DNA of 64,000 bases from Mycobacterium senriense (GTDB lineage Bacteria > Actinomycetota > Actinomycetes > Mycobacteriales > Mycobacteriaceae): contig NZ_AP024828.1 in assembly GCF_019668465.1 (NCBI RefSeq), positions 1,736,001 through 1,800,000 on the forward strand, written 5' to 3'. Made by a program: the position numbers and the translations under genes. The notes beneath the pieces were generated by a model that saw only the letters and a list, made by a program, of their open reading frames with translations, was not told the origin of the DNA and did no database searches. Below are positions 8,984-17,261 of this stretch, piece by piece; position 1 is the stretch's first letter; every line of letters begins with the position of its first letter.

Positions 8984-10128
8984 CGCAGCCCCATTCCGCG
9001 GGCGATCACGCCGCGCAACACCTCGTTGGTACCGCCGCGCAGGGTGAACATGGGCTTGTGCAGCCACGCGGTGCTCAGCATCGTCTCCAGCTCGGAATTC
9101 GGTGGTACCGCCTCGAGCAGATCGGCGATCAATCCCACGGATTCGGCTTCGAAGCGGGTGCCGAGGTCCTTCACCAGCGCGGCCTGATTCGCCGCATCGC
9201 CGCCGTCGGTGAGCGTGCGGGCCACCGACAACGAGAGCTGCCGCAGCGAGATCAACCGCGCCATCAGGTCGCCGATGTCGGCTGCGGTGCGGTCATCGGG
9301 CACCGGCCCACGACCGAGTGCGCGAATGGCGGCGAACAGTAGAGGGCCGGTGGACAGGATCCGCTCGGGCCCGCTGCGTTCGAACGACAGCTCGGAGGTG
9401 ACCTGGTGCCAGCCGTTGCCGACCTCGCCGAGCACATCGGCATCGGATACGAAGACCTGATCGAACAGCACCTCGTTGAAGTGATGTGCGCCCGACATCA
9501 AGATGATGGGTTCGATGCGGACGCCCTCGGCATCGCACGGCACCAGGAACTGGCTGAAACCGGCGTGGCGATGTTCGGGATCCGGCGGGCTGGTGCGGGC
9601 CAGCACGACGACCTGGTGCGCATGGTGGGCGCCGCTGGTCCACACCTTGCTGCCGGAGAGTAACCAGCCGCCGTCGGCGCGGACGGCTTTGGTTTGCACG
9701 GCGGCAAGGTCGGACCCGGCGCCGTGCTCGCTCATGCCGATCGACGAATAGAGCTTGCCGGCAACGATTTTGGGCAACAACCGTTCGCGCTGCTCCTCAT
9801 TGCCGTAGGTCAACAGACCCGGTGCGACCTGGCGATCGGCGGTCCAGTGCGCCGCCACGGGCGCACCCGCCGCGATCAGCTCCTCGGTCACCACATAGCG
9901 GTGCAAATGCCCGAGACCGTGGCCGCCATATTGCTTCGGGATGGTCAGGCCGACGAATCCGGCGGCGCCCAGCCGCGCTGAGAACTCCTCGTCCCACCCG
10001 GCCAGCCACGAGTCGACGCCGGGCTGCCATCCGAATTCGGCGCGGTCGGACTGTAAGAAGTCCCGCACGGCGGAGCGCAGCTTGACCAACTCGGGCACAC
10101 GGGCGCTCAACGCGTCGAACGAATTCAC
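8980..10128 (-). CDS. acyl-CoA dehydrogenase, large (alpha-like) subunit
   Basis: A 382-residue ACAD with MSEHGAGSDLAAVQTKA (family EPGAGSD), the substrate-binding WTSGAHHAH region, SFERSGPERILS in helix G (where LCAD/IVD-type enzymes carry the catalytic Glu) and the C-terminal FTLRGGTNEVLRG. It would introduce the alpha-beta double bond into an acyl-CoA as a heteromer with the product of 7886. I chose GTG 10128, five bases after AGGAG; an upstream start at 10278 reads through the SDR gene. It lies 8 bp after the SDR at 10137. Confidence 0.88.
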   Translation of the reverse strand: MNSFDALSARVPELVKLRSAVRDFLQSDRAEFGWQPGVDSWLAGWDEEFSARLGAAGFVGLTIPKQYGGHGLGHLHRYVVTEELIAAGAPVAAHWTADRQVAPGLLTYGNEEQRERLLPKIVAGKLYSSIGMSEHGAGSDLAAVQTKAVRADGGWLLSGSKVWTSGAHHAHQVVVLARTSPPDPEHRHAGFSQFLVPCDAEGVRIEPIILMSGAHHFNEVLFDQVFVSDADVLGEVGNGWHQVTSELSFERSGPERILSTGPLLFAAIRALGRGPVPDDRTAADIGDLMARLISLRQLSLSVARTLTDGGDAANQAALVKDLGTRFEAESVGLIADLLEAVPPNSELETMLSTAWLHKPMFTLRGGTNEVLRGVIARGMGLR

Positions 10129-10136
10129 CACAGCTC

Positions 10137-11000
10137 CTAAACCGTAGGCACCGGGGCCGACGGGAGGTAGAAGTTGGGCTTCAGGTCCTCTTCGCTCGGG
10201 GCCAGTAGGTAGGCCGACAGGTCGTCGCGGCCTTCTTCCCGCATGATCTCTTCGTCGGTGTAGAAGTGGCCGCTGCACGTCGCGGCGGGGCGGGTGACCA
10301 GCGCGTGGAGCGCCTCAGCCATGATCTGTGGGCTACGGGCCTGCGCGCGTACCGCTACCTCTCCCAACGCGACCATCATCCCCGTGCTGGCGATCGTGGT
10401 GGCCGGCCACAGCGAGTTCACGGCGATCGGCGCCGAGGCGAACTCCTCGGCCCAACCCAAGGTAAGCAGGCTCTCGGCGTACTTGCCCACGGTGTGCCCG
10501 ACGTGGGCGCCGACCCAGCCGGGGTCCATGTTCAGTGGGGGAGAGACGTTGACCACATGTGCGTTGGCAGACCGGCGCAGATGCGGAAGCGCAGCCTGCA
10601 CAACCGCGAACGGCCCCTCCACATTGACCTCAAGCAGACGCCGCAGGTTCTTCGGCGGGAGTTGCGCGGTCGGCCGCAGATCCAGGGCCCCGGCGTTGTT
10701 GACGACGACGTCGATGCCACCGAACGCGTCGGCGACCGCCGCGACGGCTGAAGCGACCGCGCCCGCGTCGCGCACGTCGCAGGTCAGCGGTAGGGCACGG
10801 CCGCCCGCGCGGTGCACGGCGTCCGCGGTCTCGGCAAGGGTGCCCGCGATCTTGGGATTCGGTGTCTCAGTTTTGGCCAGCAAAGCCACGGCGGCACCGT
10901 CTTCGGCGATACGCTCGGCAATGGCGGCGCCGATGCCGCGGCTGGCACCGGTTACCAGCACGACGCGATCCTTCAGACTGCGAGGATGGGGATTGCCCAC
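10137..11000 (-). CDS. SDR, HSDL2-like, with His in place of the catalytic Tyr
   Basis: A 287-residue protein with intact TGASRGIG cofactor loop and NNAGALD, and strong resemblance to hydroxysteroid dehydrogenase-like 2 proteins: VNVSPPLNMDPGWVG, then a segment aligned with YTIAK of HSDL2. Here that motif is HTVGK: Tyr is His (CAC), while Lys is kept. The C-terminus (FYTDEEIMREEG) also follows the HSDL2 pattern. HSDL2-type SDRs are poorly characterised and linked to fatty-acid metabolism. It is the first gene of the operon running down to 7097 and is divergent from the DUF35/thiolase operon across the region holding site A. Confidence 0.82.
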   Translation of the reverse strand: MGNPHPRSLKDRVVLVTGASRGIGAAIAERIAEDGAAVALLAKTETPNPKIAGTLAETADAVHRAGGRALPLTCDVRDAGAVASAVAAVADAFGGIDVVVNNAGALDLRPTAQLPPKNLRRLLEVNVEGPFAVVQAALPHLRRSANAHVVNVSPPLNMDPGWVGAHVGHTVGKYAESLLTLGWAEEFASAPIAVNSLWPATTIASTGMMVALGEVAVRAQARSPQIMAEALHALVTRPAATCSGHFYTDEEIMREEGRDDLSAYLLAPSEEDLKPNFYLPSAPVPTV

Positions 11001-11049
11001 GGTTCGTTGACCCTTCCGTCCGTCGCTAGGCTGTGAGGTTGAATGCTAT

Positions 11050-11065
11050 AACTATATAGCTAGTT
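11050..11065 (+). promoter_or_regulatory. candidate shared operator AACTATATAGCTAGTT (site A)
   Basis: A 16-bp dyad with perfect AACTA/TAGTT ends in the 109-bp divergent gap between the SDR at 10137 and the DUF35 fusion gene at 11110. The 13-mer CTATAACTATATA around it (11046-11058) recurs exactly at 35282-35294, 24 kb away, also in a divergent promoter. It overlaps TATA-like -10 candidates on both strands, so binding would be expected to repress both operons. Confidence 0.6.
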
Positions 11066-11109
11066 TGTTGCGCGCTGTAACGCGCGCTCATCCACAAAAG
11101 CGGGGATCT

Positions 11110-12330
11110 ATGACTCGGGTCTTTTCGATCGGCACCTACCTACCGCCATGGACGGTGCGTGACCGGCGGGTCAAGGGACCCGACGAGGACACGCTGACCA
11201 TGGCCGTCGCCGCCGGTCGCGCCGCCGATCCCGAGGCCACGGCGCAACGCGTGGCGTTGGTGTCACGTGACTTTCCGCTGCTCGAGGGCGGCAACGGCGC
11301 GGTGCTATTGGCCGCGTTGTCCCTGCCGGCCGACACCCCCGTCGCCGAGGTCCTCGGCGGTGCGCCCGCCGTGTTGGACCAAATCTGCAGCGCCGGCGAA
11401 GGCACCTTGGTGATCGCCGCCGACGACAACGATCTTGCGGCGGGGGCCGGGGCGGTGCTCACCGGAGACGGCGGCGTCACGCTGACCCCGGCGGCGCGCC
11501 AGACGCGGAGCCTGCCTCTGACGGCCCGAGGGGAGGACGGCGCGCGCCATGCCTACGTCGACCCCCGGCTGCAACGCGAGGTGGGGGTGCGCTCCACCCT
11601 GACCCGACTGGGCCTGACCGGAAGCCCGGCGCTGGCCGCCGTGGCAGGTGTGCCGCTGGCGCAAATCGCGAGCGACTTCGACACGTCGCGGGCCGTCGCC
11701 GACCCCAGTGTCTCCGCGGCGGCGATCATCCGGCTGCTCGCGGACGCGATCGAGGCGGGTACGCAGGGCTTGTTGCTCGCGGTCGAGCAGTCCAGCATCA
11801 GCGCGGCCGACCTCGCGTTCGGGGGCGCGACGCCCCGGATCTCCCGCGACGAATTTTCGGCGCGGGAACTACCCAAGATGCGCGTCGCCGACGGCGTCGG
11901 CATACCGATCTCGATGCCCGCGTATGCGCGGGCCTTCGAGCCTAAAATCCGATGGGAAGCAGCGGTTTTCGACGAGAGCCCAGGAATCGATGCCGCGCCG
12001 CAGTTCCCCCCGCGGCTGAGGGTGAACAACGCCGGGCGACTGGCCACGGAATACCGGCTCGAGCCGCTGCCGCGCACCGGCACCGTCTACACCCACACCA
12101 CGGTGCGGATCCCGGTGCCCGACCTGCCCAGCCCCTACTCACTGGCCGTCGTTCAGCTCGACGGCAGCCCGGTGCGGGTGCTGCTGAAGGTCACCGGTAT
12201 ACCCGCCGGCGAGGCGAGGATCGGAGAGCCTGGCTCGGTGGTGCTGCGCAGGATCGCTATTCGGGCCGGCATCCCCGACTATGGTTACGCATTCTGGCCG
12301 GGCCGCACGCTGGAAGGAACCGTTGCATGA
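11110..12330 (+). CDS. degenerate thiolase/HMG-CoA synthase-like domain fused to a DUF35 OB-fold domain
   Basis: A 406-residue protein. The first ~300 residues have a sparse thiolase-superfamily look (VFSIGTYLPPW start, repeated Ala/Gly-rich VLTGDGG and VEQSS segments) but show no active-site Cys motif. The last ~95 residues (LEPLPRTGTVYTHTTVRIPV through GSVVLRRI and GYAFWPGRT) are a DUF35 OB-fold. DUF35 proteins are obligate partners of SCP2-type thiolases and of the Ltp2 aldolase. The usual zinc-ribbon cysteines before the OB-fold are not seen. ATG 11110 is preferred to a TTG at 11065 inside operator A. The stop overlaps the ATG of the thiolase gene (ATGA), so the pair probably forms a complex. 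Confidence 0.75.
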   Translation: MTRVFSIGTYLPPWTVRDRRVKGPDEDTLTMAVAAGRAADPEATAQRVALVSRDFPLLEGGNGAVLLAALSLPADTPVAEVLGGAPAVLDQICSAGEGTLVIAADDNDLAAGAGAVLTGDGGVTLTPAARQTRSLPLTARGEDGARHAYVDPRLQREVGVRSTLTRLGLTGSPALAAVAGVPLAQIASDFDTSRAVADPSVSAAAIIRLLADAIEAGTQGLLLAVEQSSISAADLAFGGATPRISRDEFSARELPKMRVADGVGIPISMPAYARAFEPKIRWEAAVFDESPGIDAAPQFPPRLRVNNAGRLATEYRLEPLPRTGTVYTHTTVRIPVPDLPSPYSLAVVQLDGSPVRVLLKVTGIPAGEARIGEPGSVVLRRIAIRAGIPDYGYAFWPGRTLEGTVA

Positions 12331-13487
12331 GAAACGTTGCCATCGTCGGCGCGGGGATGACGCCCTTCGCCGAACACTTCGAGCTCGGCGTCAAGGACCT
12401 GATTCCGATGGCGTATGCCGAAGCGGTCGCCAAGGTCGACAAGGGCATCGATAAGGCTGAGATCGAAGCCGCGTGGTTCGGCGAGCTGTCGACCACCGAC
12501 GGGTTCCCGTCGGGCATTCTGGCCGACACCCTCGATCTGACCGAGATCCCGGTAACCCGCGTCGAAAACGCCTGTGCGACGGGCAATGACGCGATCCGGA
12601 ACGGAACGCTGGCGATCGCCTCCGGCCTCTACGACGTGGTGCTTGTGGTCGGGGCCGACAAGGTCCGCGAGACCTCCTCGAACACCACGTTCTGGGACTG
12701 GGCGGCGATGACGCGCGACAACGCGTGGGACTACCCGCTGGGGCTGGTTGCGCCCGCCAATTTCGCGCTGCACGTGATGCGATATCTGCACGAGTCGCCG
12801 GCGACCAAGGAGCACATGGCGATGGTGGCGGTGAAGAACCACTTCCACGCAGTGAAGAATCCCAAAGCTCAACTGCGCTACGAGATCACCGTGGAGCAGG
12901 CGCTGGCCGCACCGATCGTGGTCGAACCCTTCGGACTCTACGACTGCACCCCGCAAAGCGACGGCGCGGCCGCGGTGATCTTGGCCGCCGAGGAAGTCGT
13001 CGACCGCTACACCGATCGTCCGGTCTGGGTTCGCGGCGTCGGGCTGGGCATGGACCGGGTGATGCACCAGCACAAGGCGGACATGACGACGTTCCCGCCG
13101 ACGGTGCGCGCCGCCAAGGCGGCGATGGCGATGGCCGGGGTGACGCCGCGCGACATCGACGTCGCCGAGGTGCATGACTGCTTCACCGGCGTCGAGCTGA
13201 TCAGCTACGAAGATCTGGGGTTCGCACACCGTTTCGAGGCCTACAAATTGGTGGAAGGCCGCGAACACTATGTGGGCGGGTCGATTCCGATCAACCCAAG
13301 CGGCGGGTTGAAGGCGAAAGGGCACCCGCCGGGAGCTACCGGCGTGGCGCAGTGCTACGAACTGTTCAACCAGCTTCGCGGTGAAGCCGAGAATCAAGTC
13401 GACGGTGCGCGAATTGCGTTGGCCCACAACATCGGCGGGCCGACCGCGGTCTCCGCCGTCACTGTCCTTTCCAACGAGAAGAACTGA
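12327..13487 (+). CDS. SCP2/lipid-transfer-type thiolase
   Basis: A 386-residue thiolase-superfamily protein that would cleave a 3-oxoacyl-CoA with CoA. The nucleophile is Cys83 in ENACATGND. The His of VAEVHDCFT lies near residue 282 and the GHPPGATG motif near residue 332, so the full Cys-His-His set of SCP2 thiolases is visible. ATG 12327 overlaps the preceding TGA; longer frames run through the DUF35 domain. Its position directly after a DUF35 protein mirrors thiolase-DUF35 pairs whose partner is needed for activity. The crotonase at 13500 follows after 12 bp. Confidence 0.88.
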   Translation: MRNVAIVGAGMTPFAEHFELGVKDLIPMAYAEAVAKVDKGIDKAEIEAAWFGELSTTDGFPSGILADTLDLTEIPVTRVENACATGNDAIRNGTLAIASGLYDVVLVVGADKVRETSSNTTFWDWAAMTRDNAWDYPLGLVAPANFALHVMRYLHESPATKEHMAMVAVKNHFHAVKNPKAQLRYEITVEQALAAPIVVEPFGLYDCTPQSDGAAAVILAAEEVVDRYTDRPVWVRGVGLGMDRVMHQHKADMTTFPPTVRAAKAAMAMAGVTPRDIDVAEVHDCFTGVELISYEDLGFAHRFEAYKLVEGREHYVGGSIPINPSGGLKAKGHPPGATGVAQCYELFNQLRGEAENQVDGARIALAHNIGGPTAVSAVTVLSNEKN

Positions 13488-13499
13488 CGGGACCATCAT

Positions 13500-14309
13500 A
13501 TGACCACATCCGAGATCGCCACGCTGCCCGGCTACGAAGAGTTTGCGCCGTGGCTGCTGGTGGAGAAGCGCGGCAACGTCCACGTCGTGAGCATCAACCG
13601 GCCCGAGGCGTTCAACGCCGTCAACGAACAGGTCCACCACGCGTTCGCCACGATCTGGCGGGTGCTGACTGCCGACGACGACGTACGGGCGGTGGTGACG
13701 ACCGGTATCGGTAAGGCGTTCTCGGCCGGCGGCGACATGGTGATGTTCGGACGCCTGATTGATGACGCGGTGGCACGCCAGTTCCAGATCACCGAGGCCC
13801 GCACGGTGTTCCTGGAGGTGATCAACTTCCCCAAGCCGCTGGTGTCGGCGGTCAACGGCCCGGCTGTCGGGCTCGGCTGCTCGATCGCGTTGCTGAGTGA
13901 CTTCCTCGTGATGGGGCAGAGCAGCTATCTAGCCGATCCGCACGTCGCGGTCGGGTTGGTGGCCGGGGACGGTGGCGCGGCGATGCTGCCGCTGCTGATC
14001 GGCCTGATGAAGGCCAAAGAGTATGTGCTGCTGGGGGATCGGATCACCCCGGCGATCGCAGACAAGCTGAACCTTGTCACCAAGGTGGCCACCGATGACA
14101 CCGTGCTCGACGAGGCGCTCGTGATCGGGGAGCGACTCGCCGGTCTGCCGCCTCAAGCACTGCGCGCCAGCAAGGTTGCGATGAACATGCACCTGTCGCG
14201 GGCCGCACTCGGTGTGCTGGAGTACGCGCTGGCCGAGGAGTACACGTCATTCTCCACCCCAGAGTTCAAGGAGCGGGTGGCCGCGTTCCGGGCACGATCG
14301 AAGAAGTAG
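13500..14309 (+). CDS. enoyl-CoA hydratase/isomerase family protein
   Basis: A 269-residue crotonase-fold protein with oxyanion segment FSAGGDM and NGPAVGLGCSIAL. Both Glu positions that hydratases use are changed: the first is Ser (GLGCS) and the second site reads ADPHVAVGLVAGDGG. This ADPHV...GDGG pattern marks a recurrent actinobacterial crotonase subfamily whose reaction is not clear from sequence; an Asp near the GDGG turn could serve in isomerisation. It ends the operon 11110-14309, which is convergent with the TetR gene at 14362. Confidence 0.85.
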   Translation: MTTSEIATLPGYEEFAPWLLVEKRGNVHVVSINRPEAFNAVNEQVHHAFATIWRVLTADDDVRAVVTTGIGKAFSAGGDMVMFGRLIDDAVARQFQITEARTVFLEVINFPKPLVSAVNGPAVGLGCSIALLSDFLVMGQSSYLADPHVAVGLVAGDGGAAMLPLLIGLMKAKEYVLLGDRITPAIADKLNLVTKVATDDTVLDEALVIGERLAGLPPQALRASKVAMNMHLSRAALGVLEYALAEEYTSFSTPEFKERVAAFRARSKK

Positions 14310-14361
14310 CGGACTTGTAAAGCACTGCAGCGCACCGGCGTTCGAGCGCGATTCGATTTGG

Positions 14362-15018
14362 CTACCCGGGCCGACTCCGCGAACGTGGAGTCTTGGCGGC
14401 GCGTCGACCGCCGATCGCGTCAAGGCGAGCCAGGATGTCGAAGGCCTCACCGAAGGATTGCGCGAGGTCGGCGGCGCGACTGGAGGACCACTGGTCCAAT
14501 GCCGCGATGAGCGCGTTGCGCACGGCTCCCGCGACGACGATCGGACGCAGGTCGGTCGCCGGGTCGACACCGAGCCGCGCGGCGTTGGTCCGCACAAATC
14601 GCTCAGTGAGTTCGGCGTCGCCGTTGATCGTGTCGATGAGATCGGGGCTGTCACGGACGAGCGCCTTGAGCTGTTCGATCAGGGCGAGATCAACCTCGTC
14701 GCCACCGAGGACACCGATGGCGGCCGCGCGCCAGGAGCTGAGCAGGTCCTCGCTTGCGGGGCGCTGGTCCACCGCATCGCACAGGACAACCAGGCTACGG
14801 CGTGGGACAGCCAGGAGCACATCGCGTTTCGCGGCGAAGTACCGGAAGAACGTTCTTGCGGAGATATTGCATGCCCGGGCGATATCGTCCGTTGTGACGT
14901 TGTCGTAGCCCTGTTCCGCGAACAACCGCAGCGCAACCTGCTCGATCTCGCCCGCGACAAGGCGACGGCGACGATCCCAGACCCCTTCCTCGACGAGCGC
15001 GGCGGGTTTAGTCAGCAC
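14362..15018 (-). CDS. TetR/AcrR-family regulator
   Basis: A 218-residue TetR protein. The HTH occupies about residues 20-68 (LFAEQGYDNVTTDDIARACN then ISARTFFRYFAAKRDVLL). The Phe-rich FFRYFAAK recognition region and a C-terminal helical domain with QWSSSRAADLAQS fit the AcrR branch. The GTG start at 15018 lies next to two dyads in the divergent gap with the hydrolase/PKD gene at 15129, so it probably represses that gene and itself. It has no close resemblance to the other TetR proteins here. Confidence 0.87.
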   Translation of the reverse strand: MLTKPAALVEEGVWDRRRRLVAGEIEQVALRLFAEQGYDNVTTDDIARACNISARTFFRYFAAKRDVLLAVPRRSLVVLCDAVDQRPASEDLLSSWRAAAIGVLGGDEVDLALIEQLKALVRDSPDLIDTINGDAELTERFVRTNAARLGVDPATDLRPIVVAGAVRNALIAALDQWSSSRAADLAQSFGEAFDILARLDAIGGRRAAKTPRSRSRPG

Positions 15019-15030
15019 GGAACGACTCTA

Positions 15031-15078
15031 GACAGCATCTGTCAGAGGGTGCAAAAGTTGGCAGATACCCGCAACTTT
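15031..15078. promoter_or_regulatory. two dyads in the divergent TetR/hydrolase promoter
   Basis: GACAG-CAT-CTGTC is a perfect dyad at 15031-15043, 12 bp upstream of the TetR start. AAAGTTG at 15054-15060 pairs with CAACTTT at 15072-15078 across 11 bp. Either could be the operator of the divergently read TetR gene. The GACA...TGTC arrangement recurs at 39605 and 51472. Confidence 0.45.
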
Positions 15079-15128
15079 GTGTCAAGTGGGCAACGAGGCG
15101 GTGGCGACACAAACGTAAGGAGACATCG

Positions 15129-17249
15129 ATGACCGAGACCGGTCAGCGTTCGCAGGTCGGAAGCGGCACCATCGACGTGGCCGGGTACGTGCCGACGGAC
15201 GGGTTCTTCGGTACGCCGTACGTGGACGTCGGCGAAGAGCGATCGGAACCGATCGCGCACCGCTACGTCCACGGTGGCTTCGCGGACACCGCCACTCGCT
15301 GGGCATTCTGGTTCCCGACCGACGGGCAGTACCGCGGACGGATCCTCCAGCCGCTCGAGGGCGCTCACGGCGGCCACGAGAACGCCTTCGGCAACGACCT
15401 CATGGCCGACTTCCTTGGGGGCCTACGGATGTGCGCGCGCCTCGGCGGCTGCATGGTGGAGTCCAATCAAGGCCACATCGGTGACGACCTCGACCCCCGA
15501 GGCGGCGACGACCCGACGCTCTACGGATACCGCGCCAGCGCGGAGACGGCACGACTGGCCAAATTCGTCGCCGCGCAGGTCTACGGCGAGCCACCTCACC
15601 ACACCTATGTCTGGGGAGGTTCGGGCGGTGGACGGCGGTCACCGCTGTGCCTCGAGAACGCCCCCGACGTGTGGGACGGCGCGCTGCCGTTCGCCGGCGG
15701 CGGCCCGATCGTGGAGCATGGCAACACGGAGAAGATCGAAGGCGCCCAGGTGATGTCGTTCGCCACGATGTTCAACTGCCAGCGCCTGCTCGGCGACAAG
15801 ACGGAGGAGATCGCCGCCGCCATGGCTCCCGGCGGGCACGGAGACCCCTTCGCCGGGTTGACCACCCACCAGCGCGAGGAACTGGCCAGCCTGTACCGGC
15901 AGGGCTTCCCGCGCGGCGACGAGTACATGATCGGCAAACCCCTCGGCCAGATGTGGCTCTGGACCTCGATGGCCACATCGCTGCTCGAGCAGGACCCCAG
16001 CTACTTCGACGATTTCTGGACCAAGCCCGGCTACGTCGGCTTCGACCAGCCGGACCTCCTCGAGCGCGACATCCTGAACACTCGAGCCACCGTGGCCAAG
16101 GTGCTCACGGGCACCGACGTCCTGGGGGATCCGCGCTTCCTCGAGCCCCGCCACCAGAACTTCCGGCTCTTGATCATGGTGTTCTCCAGCCTCGGAGCCG
16201 ACCCCTCGCTACCCATGGTGGTCGAGCTCGAGGGCCTCGGGCAGACGGGCTACCGGCTCGGCACGAGCGTCACCATGCTGACGGGGGCGGCGGCCGGGCG
16301 GCGGCTCTACTGCGGAGCCCACGCCGACGACGTCCTTTACTGCGACGGTGCGGGTGAGGCCAACCTGCTCCGGTTCAAAGATGTGCAACCCGGCGACGAG
16401 GTGCTGGTCGACAACCGTGACTTTCTGGCCTTCCACTACTACGCGCGGCACCACCTGATGAGCGACCCACAGTTCGACTCCTTGCGGGTCGACGGTCATC
16501 CCGTGTTTCCGCAGCACCCCGTGCCGCGGCAGTCGGCCCTCATGGGCGTCGGTTACTCCGGGCTCTACCGCGGCAAGCTCATCTGGGTCCACCACACCAA
16601 GGACTCCTCGCTGTGGCCCTCGCAGGGACTCATTTACCGCGAGGCCGTGCTGCGGGCGCAGGGGCAGGCCGGCGCTAAGGAGCGTTTCCGGCTCCGGTGG
16701 ATCGAGAACGCCGAGCACACCCCCCCGATGATGGTGCCCTCGCTGCCCAACCGGGCCAGCAACACCTGGCTGATCGACTACCTGCCGTACATCGAGCAGT
16801 CGCTGGCTGATTTGATCGCGTGGGTGGAGGACGGCATCGAGCCCGTCGATACCGCCTACGACTACGTCGAGAACAAGGTGATCCTGTCCCCGGACGCTGC
16901 GCAGCGCCGAGGCATCCAAGCGGTCATCGCGGTCACCGTCAACGGCACTGACCGAGCCGAGGCGGCGGTGGGCGAAGCGGTGGAGGTGGAGCTGCGGGCG
17001 ACGGTGCCTCCGGGTGCCGGCACGATCATCTCCGCCGACTGGGACTTCGACGGCACCGGCTCCTTCCCGTTCAGCCACGAGGGCATCGACGGATCGGCAG
17101 CCTCCGTAGCCCTGTTCACCAAGCACGCGTTCGATCGGCCCGGCGAGTACTTCGTGACTGGCCGGGTCCACTCGCACCGGGATGGCGACCCAGCCGCAAG
17201 CTCGTGCCGGATCGCCAACGTCGCGCAGGTCCGCGTGATCGTCGTGTGA
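15129..17249 (+). CDS. large alpha/beta-hydrolase-like protein with C-terminal PKD domain
   Basis: A 706-residue protein that I do not recognise as a named enzyme. HTYVWGGSGGGRRS near residues 158-171 looks like a nucleophile elbow (G-x-S-x-G) with Ser about 165, and a late ENAEHTPP could supply His. Conserved-looking blocks are PLEGAHGGHENAFGN and LIWVHHTKDSSLWPSQG. About residues 625-702 (DWDFDGTGSFPF, then HAFDRPGEYFVTGRVHSH) form a PKD-type beta-sandwich, normally found on extracellular proteins, yet no signal peptide or Tat motif is visible at the N-terminus. The start is set by AAGGAG at 15116-15121. Single gene facing a TetR; substrate unknown. Confidence 0.6.
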   Translation: MTETGQRSQVGSGTIDVAGYVPTDGFFGTPYVDVGEERSEPIAHRYVHGGFADTATRWAFWFPTDGQYRGRILQPLEGAHGGHENAFGNDLMADFLGGLRMCARLGGCMVESNQGHIGDDLDPRGGDDPTLYGYRASAETARLAKFVAAQVYGEPPHHTYVWGGSGGGRRSPLCLENAPDVWDGALPFAGGGPIVEHGNTEKIEGAQVMSFATMFNCQRLLGDKTEEIAAAMAPGGHGDPFAGLTTHQREELASLYRQGFPRGDEYMIGKPLGQMWLWTSMATSLLEQDPSYFDDFWTKPGYVGFDQPDLLERDILNTRATVAKVLTGTDVLGDPRFLEPRHQNFRLLIMVFSSLGADPSLPMVVELEGLGQTGYRLGTSVTMLTGAAAGRRLYCGAHADDVLYCDGAGEANLLRFKDVQPGDEVLVDNRDFLAFHYYARHHLMSDPQFDSLRVDGHPVFPQHPVPRQSALMGVGYSGLYRGKLIWVHHTKDSSLWPSQGLIYREAVLRAQGQAGAKERFRLRWIENAEHTPPMMVPSLPNRASNTWLIDYLPYIEQSLADLIAWVEDGIEPVDTAYDYVENKVILSPDAAQRRGIQAVIAVTVNGTDRAEAAVGEAVEVELRATVPPGAGTIISADWDFDGTGSFPFSHEGIDGSAASVALFTKHAFDRPGEYFVTGRVHSHRDGDPAASSCRIANVAQVRVIVV

Positions 17250-17261
17250 GCGCGACCGACC

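Noticed and set aside
12285..13640. Long minus-strand open frame opposite the SCP2 thiolase
   Set aside because: Antisense shadow of a well-supported thiolase; its translation is Arg/His-rich with no domain, as expected from GC-rich codon bias.
14373..14392. GACTCC/GGAGTC hairpin as a terminator
   Set aside because: It lies inside the 3' coding end of the TetR gene, has only six base pairs and no T-tract.
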